Assembly (NCBI RefSeq): GCF_039534125.1
Contig: NZ_BAAAUV010000006.1
Location: forward strand, 1-64,000
Length of the DNA: 64,000 nucleotides
Direction of reading: 5' to 3'
From: Actinocorallia longicatena
GTDB taxonomy: Bacteria > Actinomycetota > Actinomycetes > Streptosporangiales > Streptosporangiaceae
Shown: in pieces, positions 16,110 to 23,181 of the stretch
How positions within the stretch are numbered: the first letter of the stretch is position 1
Layout: the number at the start of each line of letters is the position of its first letter
Translations under genes and position numbers: made by a program
Notes under the pieces: model-generated
The model's database searches: none
What the model was told of the DNA's origin: nothing
Seen by the model: only the letters and a program-made list of their open reading frames with translations

Positions 16110-17047
16110 CACTTCCGTCCGTTCCCGCGCATCGTGACGAACGCGAAAGCGAAGATCGCCGCGAACAGCACGAAGGCCATGGCGCTGGCGGAGCCGAACC
16201 GGTTGTTCTGGAACGCCTCCTGGTAGATCAGGTAGTTGGTGGTCGTCGTCGAGGCGAGCGGCCCGCCGCCGGTCAGGATGAAGATCTCGGCGAACGACTG
16301 CGACAGGTAGACGATGTTGATCGTGATCACGTAGACCATGACCGGTCGCAGGCCGGGCAGCGTCACGTGCCGGAACTGCGCCCAGCGGCCCGCGCCGTCC
16401 ATCTTGGCGGCCTCGTACAGCGTCGCCGGGATCGCCTGGAGTCCGGCGAGGAACAGCACCATGTTGCCGCCCAGCGCCTTCCACACGCGCATCACGGCGA
16501 CCGAGTGCAACGCGGTGCCCTCGTCGAGGAGCCAGTCGCGCGGGTCGACGCCGAGGGAGCCGGCGAGATCGTTGAACCAGCCGTCCGGGGAGTACATCCA
16601 CAGCCACACCAGGCTGACGGCCGTCAGCGGGACGATCCGCGGCAGGAACAGCCCGGCCCGGAACAGCCCGATGCCGGGGATCCTCCGGTTGGCCAGCAGC
16701 GCCAGCCCGAGCGCGATGCCGACGGCGAACGGCAGCACCTCGCCGACGAACTGGGCCGTCACCCGCAGGGACTTCAGGAAGTCCGCCGAGTGCAGCAGCG
16801 CCGTGTAGTTGGCGACGCCGACCGGCCGGGGCGCGCCCCGGTCGAGGGGGCTGTAGCTGGTGAAGCTCAGGTAGAACCCGTAGAGCACGGGGAAGAGCTG
16901 GAAGATCGCGAGGTAGGCCAGGACGGGGGCCGTGAAGGCCAGCCCGACCAGCCGGCGGCGGCCCGTCGGGCCCTTCCCCAGGGCCCGGGCCCGCGGCGGA
17001 GCCGCGGACCCGTCCTTACTGCGCGGAGCCTTGGTGAGAACCGCCAT
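16109..17047 (-). CDS. Carbohydrate ABC transporter permease (MalF type)
   Basis: 312 residues. A basic N-terminal tail precedes LVGLAFTAPVLAYLAIFQLF, the first of about six membrane helices. The EAA motif is YEAAKMDGAGRWAQFRHVTL. It forms the inner-membrane channel with the MalG-type protein. Its ATG overlaps the stop of the solute-binding-protein gene by one base (TGATG), and its own stop overlaps the next start in the same way, so the three are stoichiometrically coupled. Confidence 0.95.
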   Translation of the reverse strand: MAVLTKAPRSKDGSAAPPRARALGKGPTGRRRLVGLAFTAPVLAYLAIFQLFPVLYGFYLSFTSYSPLDRGAPRPVGVANYTALLHSADFLKSLRVTAQFVGEVLPFAVGIALGLALLANRRIPGIGLFRAGLFLPRIVPLTAVSLVWLWMYSPDGWFNDLAGSLGVDPRDWLLDEGTALHSVAVMRVWKALGGNMVLFLAGLQAIPATLYEAAKMDGAGRWAQFRHVTLPGLRPVMVYVITINIVYLSQSFAEIFILTGGGPLASTTTTNYLIYQEAFQNNRFGSASAMAFVLFAAIFAFAFVTMRGNGRK

Positions 17048-18342
17048 CACTGCGCCGCGAGCAGCGGTCCGGCCTCGGCCGCGGCGTCGTCGAGGGCCTT
17101 CTTCGCGCTGACCTTTCCGGCGAGCGCCTGCTCCAGGTGCTTGTCGAGCACGTCGCGGACCTGCACCCAGGCCGGGACGTTCGGGCTGCCGACATAGGCG
17201 GGGGCCGCGTCGATGAACGGCTTCAGCAGCGGCTGCCCGGTCACGTAGGAGCCCTGGGCGGCCGAGGCGCGCACGCCCAGCCCGCCGACGGTCTCGGCGT
17301 ACCGCTCGTTGACGCCCTTGGAGACCATGAACTCGACGAACTTCCAGGCCAGGTCCTTCTTCGCCGAGTCGGCGTTGACGAACAGACCGGTGGTCGCGCC
17401 GCCGAAGGTCTTGGCGTCGGCGGCCTTCAGCGGCGACAGGACGCCGATCTTGTCCGCGAGGCCGGGCACCGCCTTCACCATCTGGAGGACCTGGCCGGTG
17501 GTCGCGGTGACCATCGCCGCCTTGCCGGTCGCCAGCGGGTTCTGGGCGGCGGGCTGGTTGGCGAAGTCGAGGCCGAGCTGGTCGCTGACCCTGCCGTCGC
17601 CGCTGTAGAGCCCGGCGAAGTACTCCAGCGCCTTGACGCCCTCGGCCGAGTTCCAGGTGGCCGTCTTGCCGTCGGCCGACAGCAGGGTGCCGCCTTCGGA
17701 GCCGAGCAGGCCCTGGAAGCTCTGCACCCGCTGGATCTTGGCCGACTGGAGCATCAGGCCCGCCTGCTTGACGGTCCCGCCGTCGCGGACGGTCAGCCGC
17801 TTCGCCGCGTCCGCCGCCTCCGTCCAGGTGCCGGGCTCGGCGACCCCGGCCTTCTCCAGGAGGTCCTTGCGGTAGGCGACGAGCACACCGTTGCCGACCA
17901 GCGGGATCAGGTACTGCTTGCCGCCGACCTGGCCGCCCGACAGGTAGGGGGCGAGGTCGGCCTTGTCGTCGGCGGACAGGGCGGCGATCCGGGCGTCGAG
18001 GGGCTCGATCCGCTGGGCGGCGGCGAAGCCCGCGGCGGCGGCCGGGCCGTGGCCGAACACGTCGGGGGCGCTGTTGCCGGCGAACCCGGCGTTGAGCTTG
18101 GGCGACATCTGGGCCCAGTCGACGAAGGTCACCTGGACCTTCGCGCCGTTGGCGGTCTCGAACTCCGGCACCAGCTTCTTGGTGACGAGCTCGATCTCCG
18201 GGGCGGAGTTGCCGGGGAACCACACGGTCAGGGCCTCCGACGAGCCGCCGCCCTCGCCGCCGCCGGTGCCGCAGGCCGTCGCAGCGATCAGGACGCCCGC
18301 GCCGACGGCGGTGGCGAGGAAGCCTCGTCTGTTGATGGTCAT
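17047..18342 (-). CDS. Extracellular sugar-binding lipoprotein of an ABC importer
   Basis: 431 residues. The N terminus MTINRRGFLATAVGAGVLIA has a twin-arginine-like start followed by a lipobox-like ATAC-G, so the mature protein should be lipid-anchored at the cysteine near residue 24. The Gly/Ser linker and LTVWFPGNSAPEIE opening are typical of family 1 solute-binding proteins for oligosaccharides, as is WKFVEFMVSKGVNERYAET late in the sequence. An AGGAG site precedes ATG 18342. A 10-bp hairpin (18375-18400) lies between this gene and lacI upstream, which could raise or lower its expression relative to lacI. Confidence 0.93.
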   Translation of the reverse strand: MTINRRGFLATAVGAGVLIAATACGTGGGEGGGSSEALTVWFPGNSAPEIELVTKKLVPEFETANGAKVQVTFVDWAQMSPKLNAGFAGNSAPDVFGHGPAAAAGFAAAQRIEPLDARIAALSADDKADLAPYLSGGQVGGKQYLIPLVGNGVLVAYRKDLLEKAGVAEPGTWTEAADAAKRLTVRDGGTVKQAGLMLQSAKIQRVQSFQGLLGSEGGTLLSADGKTATWNSAEGVKALEYFAGLYSGDGRVSDQLGLDFANQPAAQNPLATGKAAMVTATTGQVLQMVKAVPGLADKIGVLSPLKAADAKTFGGATTGLFVNADSAKKDLAWKFVEFMVSKGVNERYAETVGGLGVRASAAQGSYVTGQPLLKPFIDAAPAYVGSPNVPAWVQVRDVLDKHLEQALAGKVSAKKALDDAAAEAGPLLAAQ

Positions 18343-18374
18343 GCCTTGCTCCTGTTTCGGGGTGTGGGAGGTCG

Positions 18375-18400
18375 GCTCCCGGCGCTGTACCGCCGGGAGC
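18375..18400 (-). terminator. Hairpin between lacI-type gene and binding-protein gene
   Basis: Perfect 10-bp inverted repeat (GCTCCCGGCG and complement, loop CTGTAC) in the 81-bp gap. It is either a partial terminator after the regulator gene or an mRNA-stabilising structure upstream of the importer genes. Confidence 0.55.
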
Positions 18401-18423
18401 TGGGGATGTTCAGGTGTGAGAGA

Positions 18424-19443
18424 TCAGCCCCTGGGAGGGCCGATCATGTCGTCGGCGGGGAGCCCGCACGGCAGGAGCCGCTGGTGCTCGCCGAGGGCCG
18501 GGTCGCCGCCGAGGATCTGGGTGAGCATCTTCACCGCGCCCCTGCCCATCTCGTCGCGCGGGATGCGCAGGCTGCTCCAGCCGTCCTCCGTCATCGTGAC
18601 CAGAACGACCAGCGACATGTCGGCCGGTGCGGACATGCCCCGTTCGGCCAGGGCCGCGACGAGCTGCCGGCCCAGGACGTCGTTCTCGGCCAGCACCGCC
18701 GTGACGCCCCCCGCGTGGGCGGCGTCCACCCAGGCCGGGTCGAGCTGGGAGGTGACGTACATCAGCTCGGGCAGCCCCGCGTCGGCGCAGCCCGACCGGT
18801 AGCCCGCCTCCTTGTCGAGGAAGACCTCCATCCGGTCGGGACCGGTCACGTAGGCGATCCGCCGGTGACCGAGGCCCGCGAGCCGGGCGACGATGTCCCG
18901 GGTCGCGTTGGCGTAGTCCGCGCCGACCCAGGCGATCTCGGAGCCGGGGACCGTCCTGCGCCCTATGTGGACGAAGGGGTATCCCTCGGCGGCCAGCTTG
19001 GCCAGTTCGGTGGAACCGTCCTCGACGCCCAGCAGGACGCTGCCGTCGGCGAGGGCGAGCCGGTTGACGCCGTCGCGGTAGATCCGGCGGCGGCCGTCGG
19101 GGTCCTCGGTGGAGGCGAAGAGCACCAGGTCGTAGCCGTCGGCGATGGCCTGCTGCTCGATCCCGACCAGGAAGGCGTGGTAGAAGTCGAGCTGGTCGAT
19201 CGGGAAGATCGATTCGAAGGTGTGGACGCCCAGCAGCCGGTTGCGCTTGCCGCGCAGGCTCCTGGCGGCGGGGTTGGCGACGTACCCGAGCTGGCGCACC
19301 GCCTCCTGGACCCGCAGGACGGTCTGCTCGGGGATCCCGGTCTCCGGGCCCCGGCCGTTGATGACCGCGGAGACCGTCGCCTGGGAGACCCCGGCGAGCT
19401 TGGCCACGTCCGCCTGGCGGGCCCTGCGCCGCTGTCCGTCCAT
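18424..19443 (-). CDS. LacI-family transcriptional repressor
   Basis: 339 residues. The N-terminal helix-turn-helix is DVAKLAGVSQATVSAVINGR and the hinge helix reads NPAARSLRGKRNRLLGV. The periplasmic-binding-protein-like effector domain follows, with the two-lobe pattern RIAYVTGP and VTAVLAENDVLGRQLV. It is expected to repress both its own importer/GH1 operon and the divergent secreted beta-helix gene through the repeated motif CTRATACGAATCAG found four times in the 245-bp gap. The inducer is probably the oligosaccharide released by the secreted protein or imported by the ABC system. ATG 19443 has AGGAG five bases upstream, and that site abuts an operator copy. Confidence 0.95.
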   Translation of the reverse strand: MDGQRRRARQADVAKLAGVSQATVSAVINGRGPETGIPEQTVLRVQEAVRQLGYVANPAARSLRGKRNRLLGVHTFESIFPIDQLDFYHAFLVGIEQQAIADGYDLVLFASTEDPDGRRRIYRDGVNRLALADGSVLLGVEDGSTELAKLAAEGYPFVHIGRRTVPGSEIAWVGADYANATRDIVARLAGLGHRRIAYVTGPDRMEVFLDKEAGYRSGCADAGLPELMYVTSQLDPAWVDAAHAGGVTAVLAENDVLGRQLVAALAERGMSAPADMSLVVLVTMTEDGWSSLRIPRDEMGRGAVKMLTQILGGDPALGEHQRLLPCGLPADDMIGPPRG

Positions 19444-19451
19444 CGGATCTC

Positions 19452-19465
19452 CTGATTCGTATCAG
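19452..19465. promoter_or_regulatory. Predicted LacI operator O1
   Basis: CTGATTCGTATCAG, a near-palindrome centred on CG as in LacI-family sites. It touches the Shine-Dalgarno of the lacI-type gene. Confidence 0.65.
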
Positions 19466-19497
19466 TTGAGGGGCAACGGCCTGTTGAGGTCCGCTGG

Positions 19498-19511
19498 CTG
19501 ATTCGTATTGG
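19498..19511. promoter_or_regulatory. Predicted LacI operator O2
   Basis: CTGATTCGTATTGG, same core TGATTCGTAT as O1. It lies about where the leftward transcript would begin, given a TTGACA on the minus strand at 19546-19541. Confidence 0.65.
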
Positions 19512-19588
19512 CCAGAACCGTCGCAACTCGGACATGGTGCTGTCAACACCTCAGCGAAAGAATCTTGAAAACCGCCGGAAATCAGCCC

Positions 19589-19634
19589 TTGACGCCCCAA
19601 AAGATCTCGGATTATCTTCCCGGTACGAATCGGG
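19589..19634 (+). promoter_or_regulatory. Rightward promoter with operator O3 at the start site
   Basis: TTGACG (19589-19594), 17-bp spacer, TTATCT (19612-19617): a good housekeeping-sigma promoter for the secreted beta-helix gene. The weaker operator copy CGGTACGAATCGGG (19621-19634) sits at the expected +1. Confidence 0.6.
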
Positions 19635-19664
19635 GGATCGGATGTTTCCGCAGGTCACGTATTA

Positions 19665-19678
19665 CTAATACGAATCAG
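19665..19678. promoter_or_regulatory. Predicted LacI operator O4
   Basis: CTAATACGAATCAG, the reverse-complement form of O1/O2 with 13 of 14 positions equal to the complement of O1. It ends 10 bp before ATG 19689. Confidence 0.65.
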
Positions 19679-19688
19679 AGGTATCAGC

Positions 19689-21737
19689 ATGAGGCTCCAC
19701 CCCGCCTCAGCGGTTCTGGCGCTCGTCGCGACGCTGCTTCTGCCCACGCCCGCTCACGCGGCCGGGACCACCTACTACGTCGACGCGGCGGCCGGTTCCG
19801 ACGGCGCGTCCGGGACGTCCACCGGGGCGCCCTGGCAGACCCTGAGCAAGGTCAGCTCCCAGACCTTCGGCCCCGGCGACCGCGTCCTGCTCAAGTCCGG
19901 CGGCGTCTGGAGCGGGCAGTACCTGGATCTGCACGGCTCGGGCTCCGCCGGTGCCCCGATCGTGCTCGGCCGCTACGGCACCGGGGCCAAGCCGCTCATC
20001 GACTTCGCCGACACCGCGGTCGGCGGTGAGGGCTTCGGCGTGCGGCTGAAGAACGTCTCGTACTGGGAGGTCGGCGGCCTCGAGATCACCAGCGGCGAGC
20101 AGCCGACCGACCGGAGGCGCAACGGCATCCTCGTCGTCGGCGAGGGCACCGGCGCGGGCGCGTTCACCCACATCCACATCACCGGCAACGACGTCCACGA
20201 CGTGTTCGGCACCGACCGGCGCACCGGCGGGATCAACTTCCACGCCCGCGGGACGGCGACCCAGCCCGAGAGCACCTGGAACGACGTCCTGATCGAGGGC
20301 AACACCGTCGACAACGTCGCCGACACCGGCATCCAGACCATGACCGACGCCCTGCTCAACACCTCGTGGGCCCACGACTACGACGCCTTCACGAACCTGG
20401 TGATCCGCGGCAACACCGTCACCCGGATCCACCGCGACGGCATCCTCGTCCGGTCGGGCCTCGCCCCGCTGGTGGAGCGCAATACCACCGACCTGATCGG
20501 CGAGTCGACGACCTCGACGCTGCCCTACCTCGAGAACATCGCGGTCGTCGCCGCCCAGTGGATGTACTCCACGACCGACGCGGTCTTCCAGTTCAACCAG
20601 GCCTTCCGCACCCGCAAGCTCGACGGCGACGGCCAGCCCTGGGACTTCGACCAGATGGTCTACCGCAGCGTCTACCAGTACAACTACAGCCAGGACAACG
20701 AGGGCGGCACGCTGCTCGTCATGGACCAGACCGACGACAACGTGTTCCGCTACAACATCTCCCAGAACGACAAGGACCTGAGCGTCGGGGTGTTCCACCT
20801 GGTCAGCGGCTCGGGCGACCTGAAGGTCCACAACAACGTCTTCTACCGCTCGGCCGGGCAGTGGGGGCAGATGACGGGGACCTCGACGGGCCAGGTGGCC
20901 TACACGAACAACATCTTCGTCAACCAGGGCACCGGCGCCTACAGCCTCAGCGGCAACGTCACCTACGACCACAACATCTTCTCCGGCACGAACTCCGGGC
21001 AGCCCAACGACCCCTACAAGATCGTCTCCAGCCCGCAGTTCGCCGCGCCCGGCGGGGCGTCCGGGCTCTCGACGGCCGGTGCCTACAAGCTGCTGGCGGG
21101 CTCCCCCGGCATCGACAGCGGCATCGCGGTGGCCTCCCCCGGCGCTCAGGACTTCTTCGGCACGAACCTCTACCAGGGCGCTCCCGACCGGGGCGCGCAC
21201 GAGTCGGCCGCTGCGCCCGTCACGACCCTGCTGGCCGACGACTTCTCCGACGGCGACGCCGCGGGCTGGACCACCACCGGCGGGACCTGGACGGTGTCCG
21301 CAGGCGCCTACTCCCAGAGCTCGACCGCGGCGGGCGAGAGCCTCTCCACCACCGGCTCCTCCTCCTGGACGAACTACACAGCGCGGGCCAGGATCCGGCT
21401 GGACAACGCCGGCGCCAACGCCGGTCTCGTCCTCCGTCACACCGGAGCCGCGAACTTCTACCTGTTCCGCCTGAACGACTCCACCGACAAGGCCGACCTG
21501 TACAAGAAGGTCGGCGGCGTCCTGACGCTGGTCGCCAGCGCCTCCGTCCCGCTCTCCCCCGGCGTCTTCCGCACCCTCCAGGCCACCGTCTCCGGCTCCA
21601 CCGTGACCGGCTCCGTCGACGGCGCCCAGGTCCTCACCTGGACGAACCCGGTCACCGAGCTCACCGCCGGAGGCGTCGGCCTCCGCATGCACACGGCCGC
21701 GGCCACCCTCGACGACCTCCTCGTCACCGCGCCCTGA
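19689..21737 (+). CDS. Secreted right-handed parallel beta-helix protein with C-terminal jelly-roll domain
   Basis: 682 residues. Sec signal peptide to AHA (about residue 24), then TTYYVDAAAGSDGASG, the usual opening of secreted pectate-lyase-like parallel beta-helix proteins. Repeated N-rich rungs follow (ITGNDVHDVF, IEGNTVDNVA, IRGNTVTRIH, VHNNVFYRS, YTNNIFVN, YDHNIFSGT). After about residue 500 a LamG/DUF1080-like beta-sandwich starts (LLADDFSDGDAAGWTTTGGT to the C terminus). Such enzymes are polysaccharide lyases or glycoside hydrolases acting outside the cell. It is divergent from the LacI-type gene and shares its operators, so it probably produces the oligosaccharide that the neighbouring importer takes up. 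The substrate is not identifiable. Confidence 0.9.
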   Translation: MRLHPASAVLALVATLLLPTPAHAAGTTYYVDAAAGSDGASGTSTGAPWQTLSKVSSQTFGPGDRVLLKSGGVWSGQYLDLHGSGSAGAPIVLGRYGTGAKPLIDFADTAVGGEGFGVRLKNVSYWEVGGLEITSGEQPTDRRRNGILVVGEGTGAGAFTHIHITGNDVHDVFGTDRRTGGINFHARGTATQPESTWNDVLIEGNTVDNVADTGIQTMTDALLNTSWAHDYDAFTNLVIRGNTVTRIHRDGILVRSGLAPLVERNTTDLIGESTTSTLPYLENIAVVAAQWMYSTTDAVFQFNQAFRTRKLDGDGQPWDFDQMVYRSVYQYNYSQDNEGGTLLVMDQTDDNVFRYNISQNDKDLSVGVFHLVSGSGDLKVHNNVFYRSAGQWGQMTGTSTGQVAYTNNIFVNQGTGAYSLSGNVTYDHNIFSGTNSGQPNDPYKIVSSPQFAAPGGASGLSTAGAYKLLAGSPGIDSGIAVASPGAQDFFGTNLYQGAPDRGAHESAAAPVTTLLADDFSDGDAAGWTTTGGTWTVSAGAYSQSSTAAGESLSTTGSSSWTNYTARARIRLDNAGANAGLVLRHTGAANFYLFRLNDSTDKADLYKKVGGVLTLVASASVPLSPGVFRTLQATVSGSTVTGSVDGAQVLTWTNPVTELTAGGVGLRMHTAAATLDDLLVTAP

Positions 21738-21841
21738 GACCAGAGCGTTAGCGGAGACCCGGGATTCCGGGGTGGCCGGGAGATGAACAGGAGAGGAAGG
21801 TAATTCTCACGTAACAGAAGCGGAGCGTTCGAGGAGGGCAC

Positions 21842-22273
21842 ATGTGGCATGTGCGACGCCCGAGGACGAAGGGCCGGGGCACGCGAGCGGGCGCGCCGTC
21901 GGACCGGGACCCCACCACCACCCAGTGGGTCTGCCTGGTCGACGGACGTCCTTACCCCGAATGGCTGCCCGTCCTGAAAGAACTGCGCAAGGACCACCGC
22001 GACCAGGAGGCCCTGAGCCTCCTCTGGAAGATCATTAAAGCCATGGAGGACGCCGAGAAGCTCTTCCGGCGGCTCGACCAGCCGCCCGGCCGATGGCTCA
22101 AGGACCGTCACTACGAGCAGGTCGCGGACCTCTACCGGCACATGGGCGCCTACGACCGTGAGATCGAGGTGCTGGAGCGTTATCAGGAGCTGATCGGCTG
22201 GCGGAAGTCGAGGCTCTCCACCCGTCTCGACCGGGCCCGGCTGCGGGCCCGCGACACCGCCGGATACAACTGA
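21842..22273 (+). CDS. Hypothetical protein, helical, unrecognised
   Basis: 143 residues, ATG 21842 with GAGGAGGG seven bases upstream. A basic, Arg-rich N terminus is followed by WVCLVDGRPYPEWLPVLKEL and two amphipathic helical stretches (EALSLLWKIIKAMEDAEKLF and YEQVADLYRHMGAYDREIEV) with a TPR-like feel. No signal peptide, membrane segment or catalytic motif. It may be a small cytoplasmic protein made alone: a long hairpin at 22298-22347 lies 25 bp after its stop. Confidence 0.75.
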   Translation: MWHVRRPRTKGRGTRAGAPSDRDPTTTQWVCLVDGRPYPEWLPVLKELRKDHRDQEALSLLWKIIKAMEDAEKLFRRLDQPPGRWLKDRHYEQVADLYRHMGAYDREIEVLERYQELIGWRKSRLSTRLDRARLRARDTAGYN

Positions 22274-22297
22274 CCCGGCGATCCGAACACGACCCGG

Positions 22298-22347
22298 CCG
22301 TCCGGGAGATCTGGGAGTATTGCGCTCCGACTCGATCTTCCGGACGG
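22298..22347 (+). promoter_or_regulatory. Long imperfect hairpin before the expansin-like gene
   Basis: Left arm 22298-22311 (CCGTCCGGGAGATC) and right arm 22334-22347 (GATCTTCCGGACGG) pair at 13 of 14 positions; the loop holds a smaller GGAG/CTCC stem. It may be the terminator of the 21842-22273 gene or a leader structure, since it ends 6 bp before GTG 22354. Confidence 0.5.
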
Positions 22348-22353
22348 ACGGGC

Positions 22354-23142
22354 GTGAGCGCGATGACACAGAGCACCTGGTTCAAGCCGATGAGACGCGC
22401 GTCGCTGGTGCTGCCGGCCGCCGCGCTGCTCGCCTGCCTGGCCGCCGTGGTCACCGGGTCGGCTGTCCCCGGATGGACCGCCACGGCACGGCCGGTCGCG
22501 GCCGACGGTTCCGCCCGCGCCGGAGCACCGCTCGCGGGGCGGATCAAGCCCAAGGTCACCTACAGGGGCCTGGCGACGTTCTACGCCGCGGGCAAGGGTG
22601 ACGGCTCCTGCATGTTCGGCCCGGCCAGGAACATGATGGTCGCAGCGATGAACACCACCGACTTCGAGAACGCCAAGGCCTGCGGTGCCTTCATCCGGGT
22701 CACCTCCGGCGGCCGGTCGATCACCGTCAAGGTCACCAACTCGTGCCCGACCTGCCAGGCGCGGCAGCTCGACCTGAGCGCCCAGGCCTTCGCCAAACTC
22801 GCCGCCCCGGTCAAGGGCAGGATCGCCATCAAGTGGAGGCTCCTCAGCCCGAAGACCTCCCTGAAGGTCTCCGTCCGCTACAAGAGCGGCTCCAGCCGCT
22901 ACTGGTGCGGCATCCAGGTCCTCGACCACCGCAACCCCATCGCCGCGCTGCACGTCCGCACCTCCAAGGGCTGGCGCAAGCTCACCCGCACCGCCTACAA
23001 CTACTTCCTCTCCCCCAAGGGCGCCGGTTGCGGCAAGGCCATCAGCGCCACCGACATCTACGGCCAGAAGCTCACCTTCACCGGTGTGAAGCTCCGCCCG
23101 AACGTCATCCAGCGCACCCGCTTCCAGTTCTCCCGCCACTGA
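22354..23142 (+). CDS. Secreted expansin-like protein (double-psi beta-barrel)
   Basis: 262 residues from GTG 22354 (ATG 22363 is an alternative). A hydrophobic signal segment (SLVLPAAALLACLAAVVTGS) is followed by a double-psi beta-barrel: RGLATFYAAGKGDGSCMFG, ACGAFIRVTSGG, then ITVKVTNSCPTCQARQLDLS with the catalytic-type Asp, and AFAKLAAPVKGRIAIKWRLL. The last ~90 residues form an expansin D2-like carbohydrate-binding beta-sandwich (YWCGIQVLDHRNPIAALHV). Bacterial expansins loosen cellulose or peptidoglycan without hydrolysis. The combination matches EXLX1-type proteins. It is convergent with the cholesterol-oxidase-like gene across a bidirectional terminator. Confidence 0.88.
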   Translation: MSAMTQSTWFKPMRRASLVLPAAALLACLAAVVTGSAVPGWTATARPVAADGSARAGAPLAGRIKPKVTYRGLATFYAAGKGDGSCMFGPARNMMVAAMNTTDFENAKACGAFIRVTSGGRSITVKVTNSCPTCQARQLDLSAQAFAKLAAPVKGRIAIKWRLLSPKTSLKVSVRYKSGSSRYWCGIQVLDHRNPIAALHVRTSKGWRKLTRTAYNYFLSPKGAGCGKAISATDIYGQKLTFTGVKLRPNVIQRTRFQFSRH

Positions 23143-23148
23143 CGAGAC

Positions 23149-23175
23149 GTCCCCGCCCTCGAACGGGGCGGGGAC
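23149..23175. terminator. Bidirectional terminator
   Basis: Perfect 10-bp inverted repeat (GTCCCCGCCC and complement, 7-nt loop) between the convergent expansin-like and cholesterol-oxidase-like genes; TTTC follows on the + strand. Confidence 0.75.
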
Positions 23176-23181
23176 TTTCGG

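Noticed and set aside
15258..18342. Missing ATPase gene as a sign of a broken importer
   Set aside because: CUT1 sugar importers of actinomycetes commonly share a single MsiK-type ATPase encoded elsewhere.
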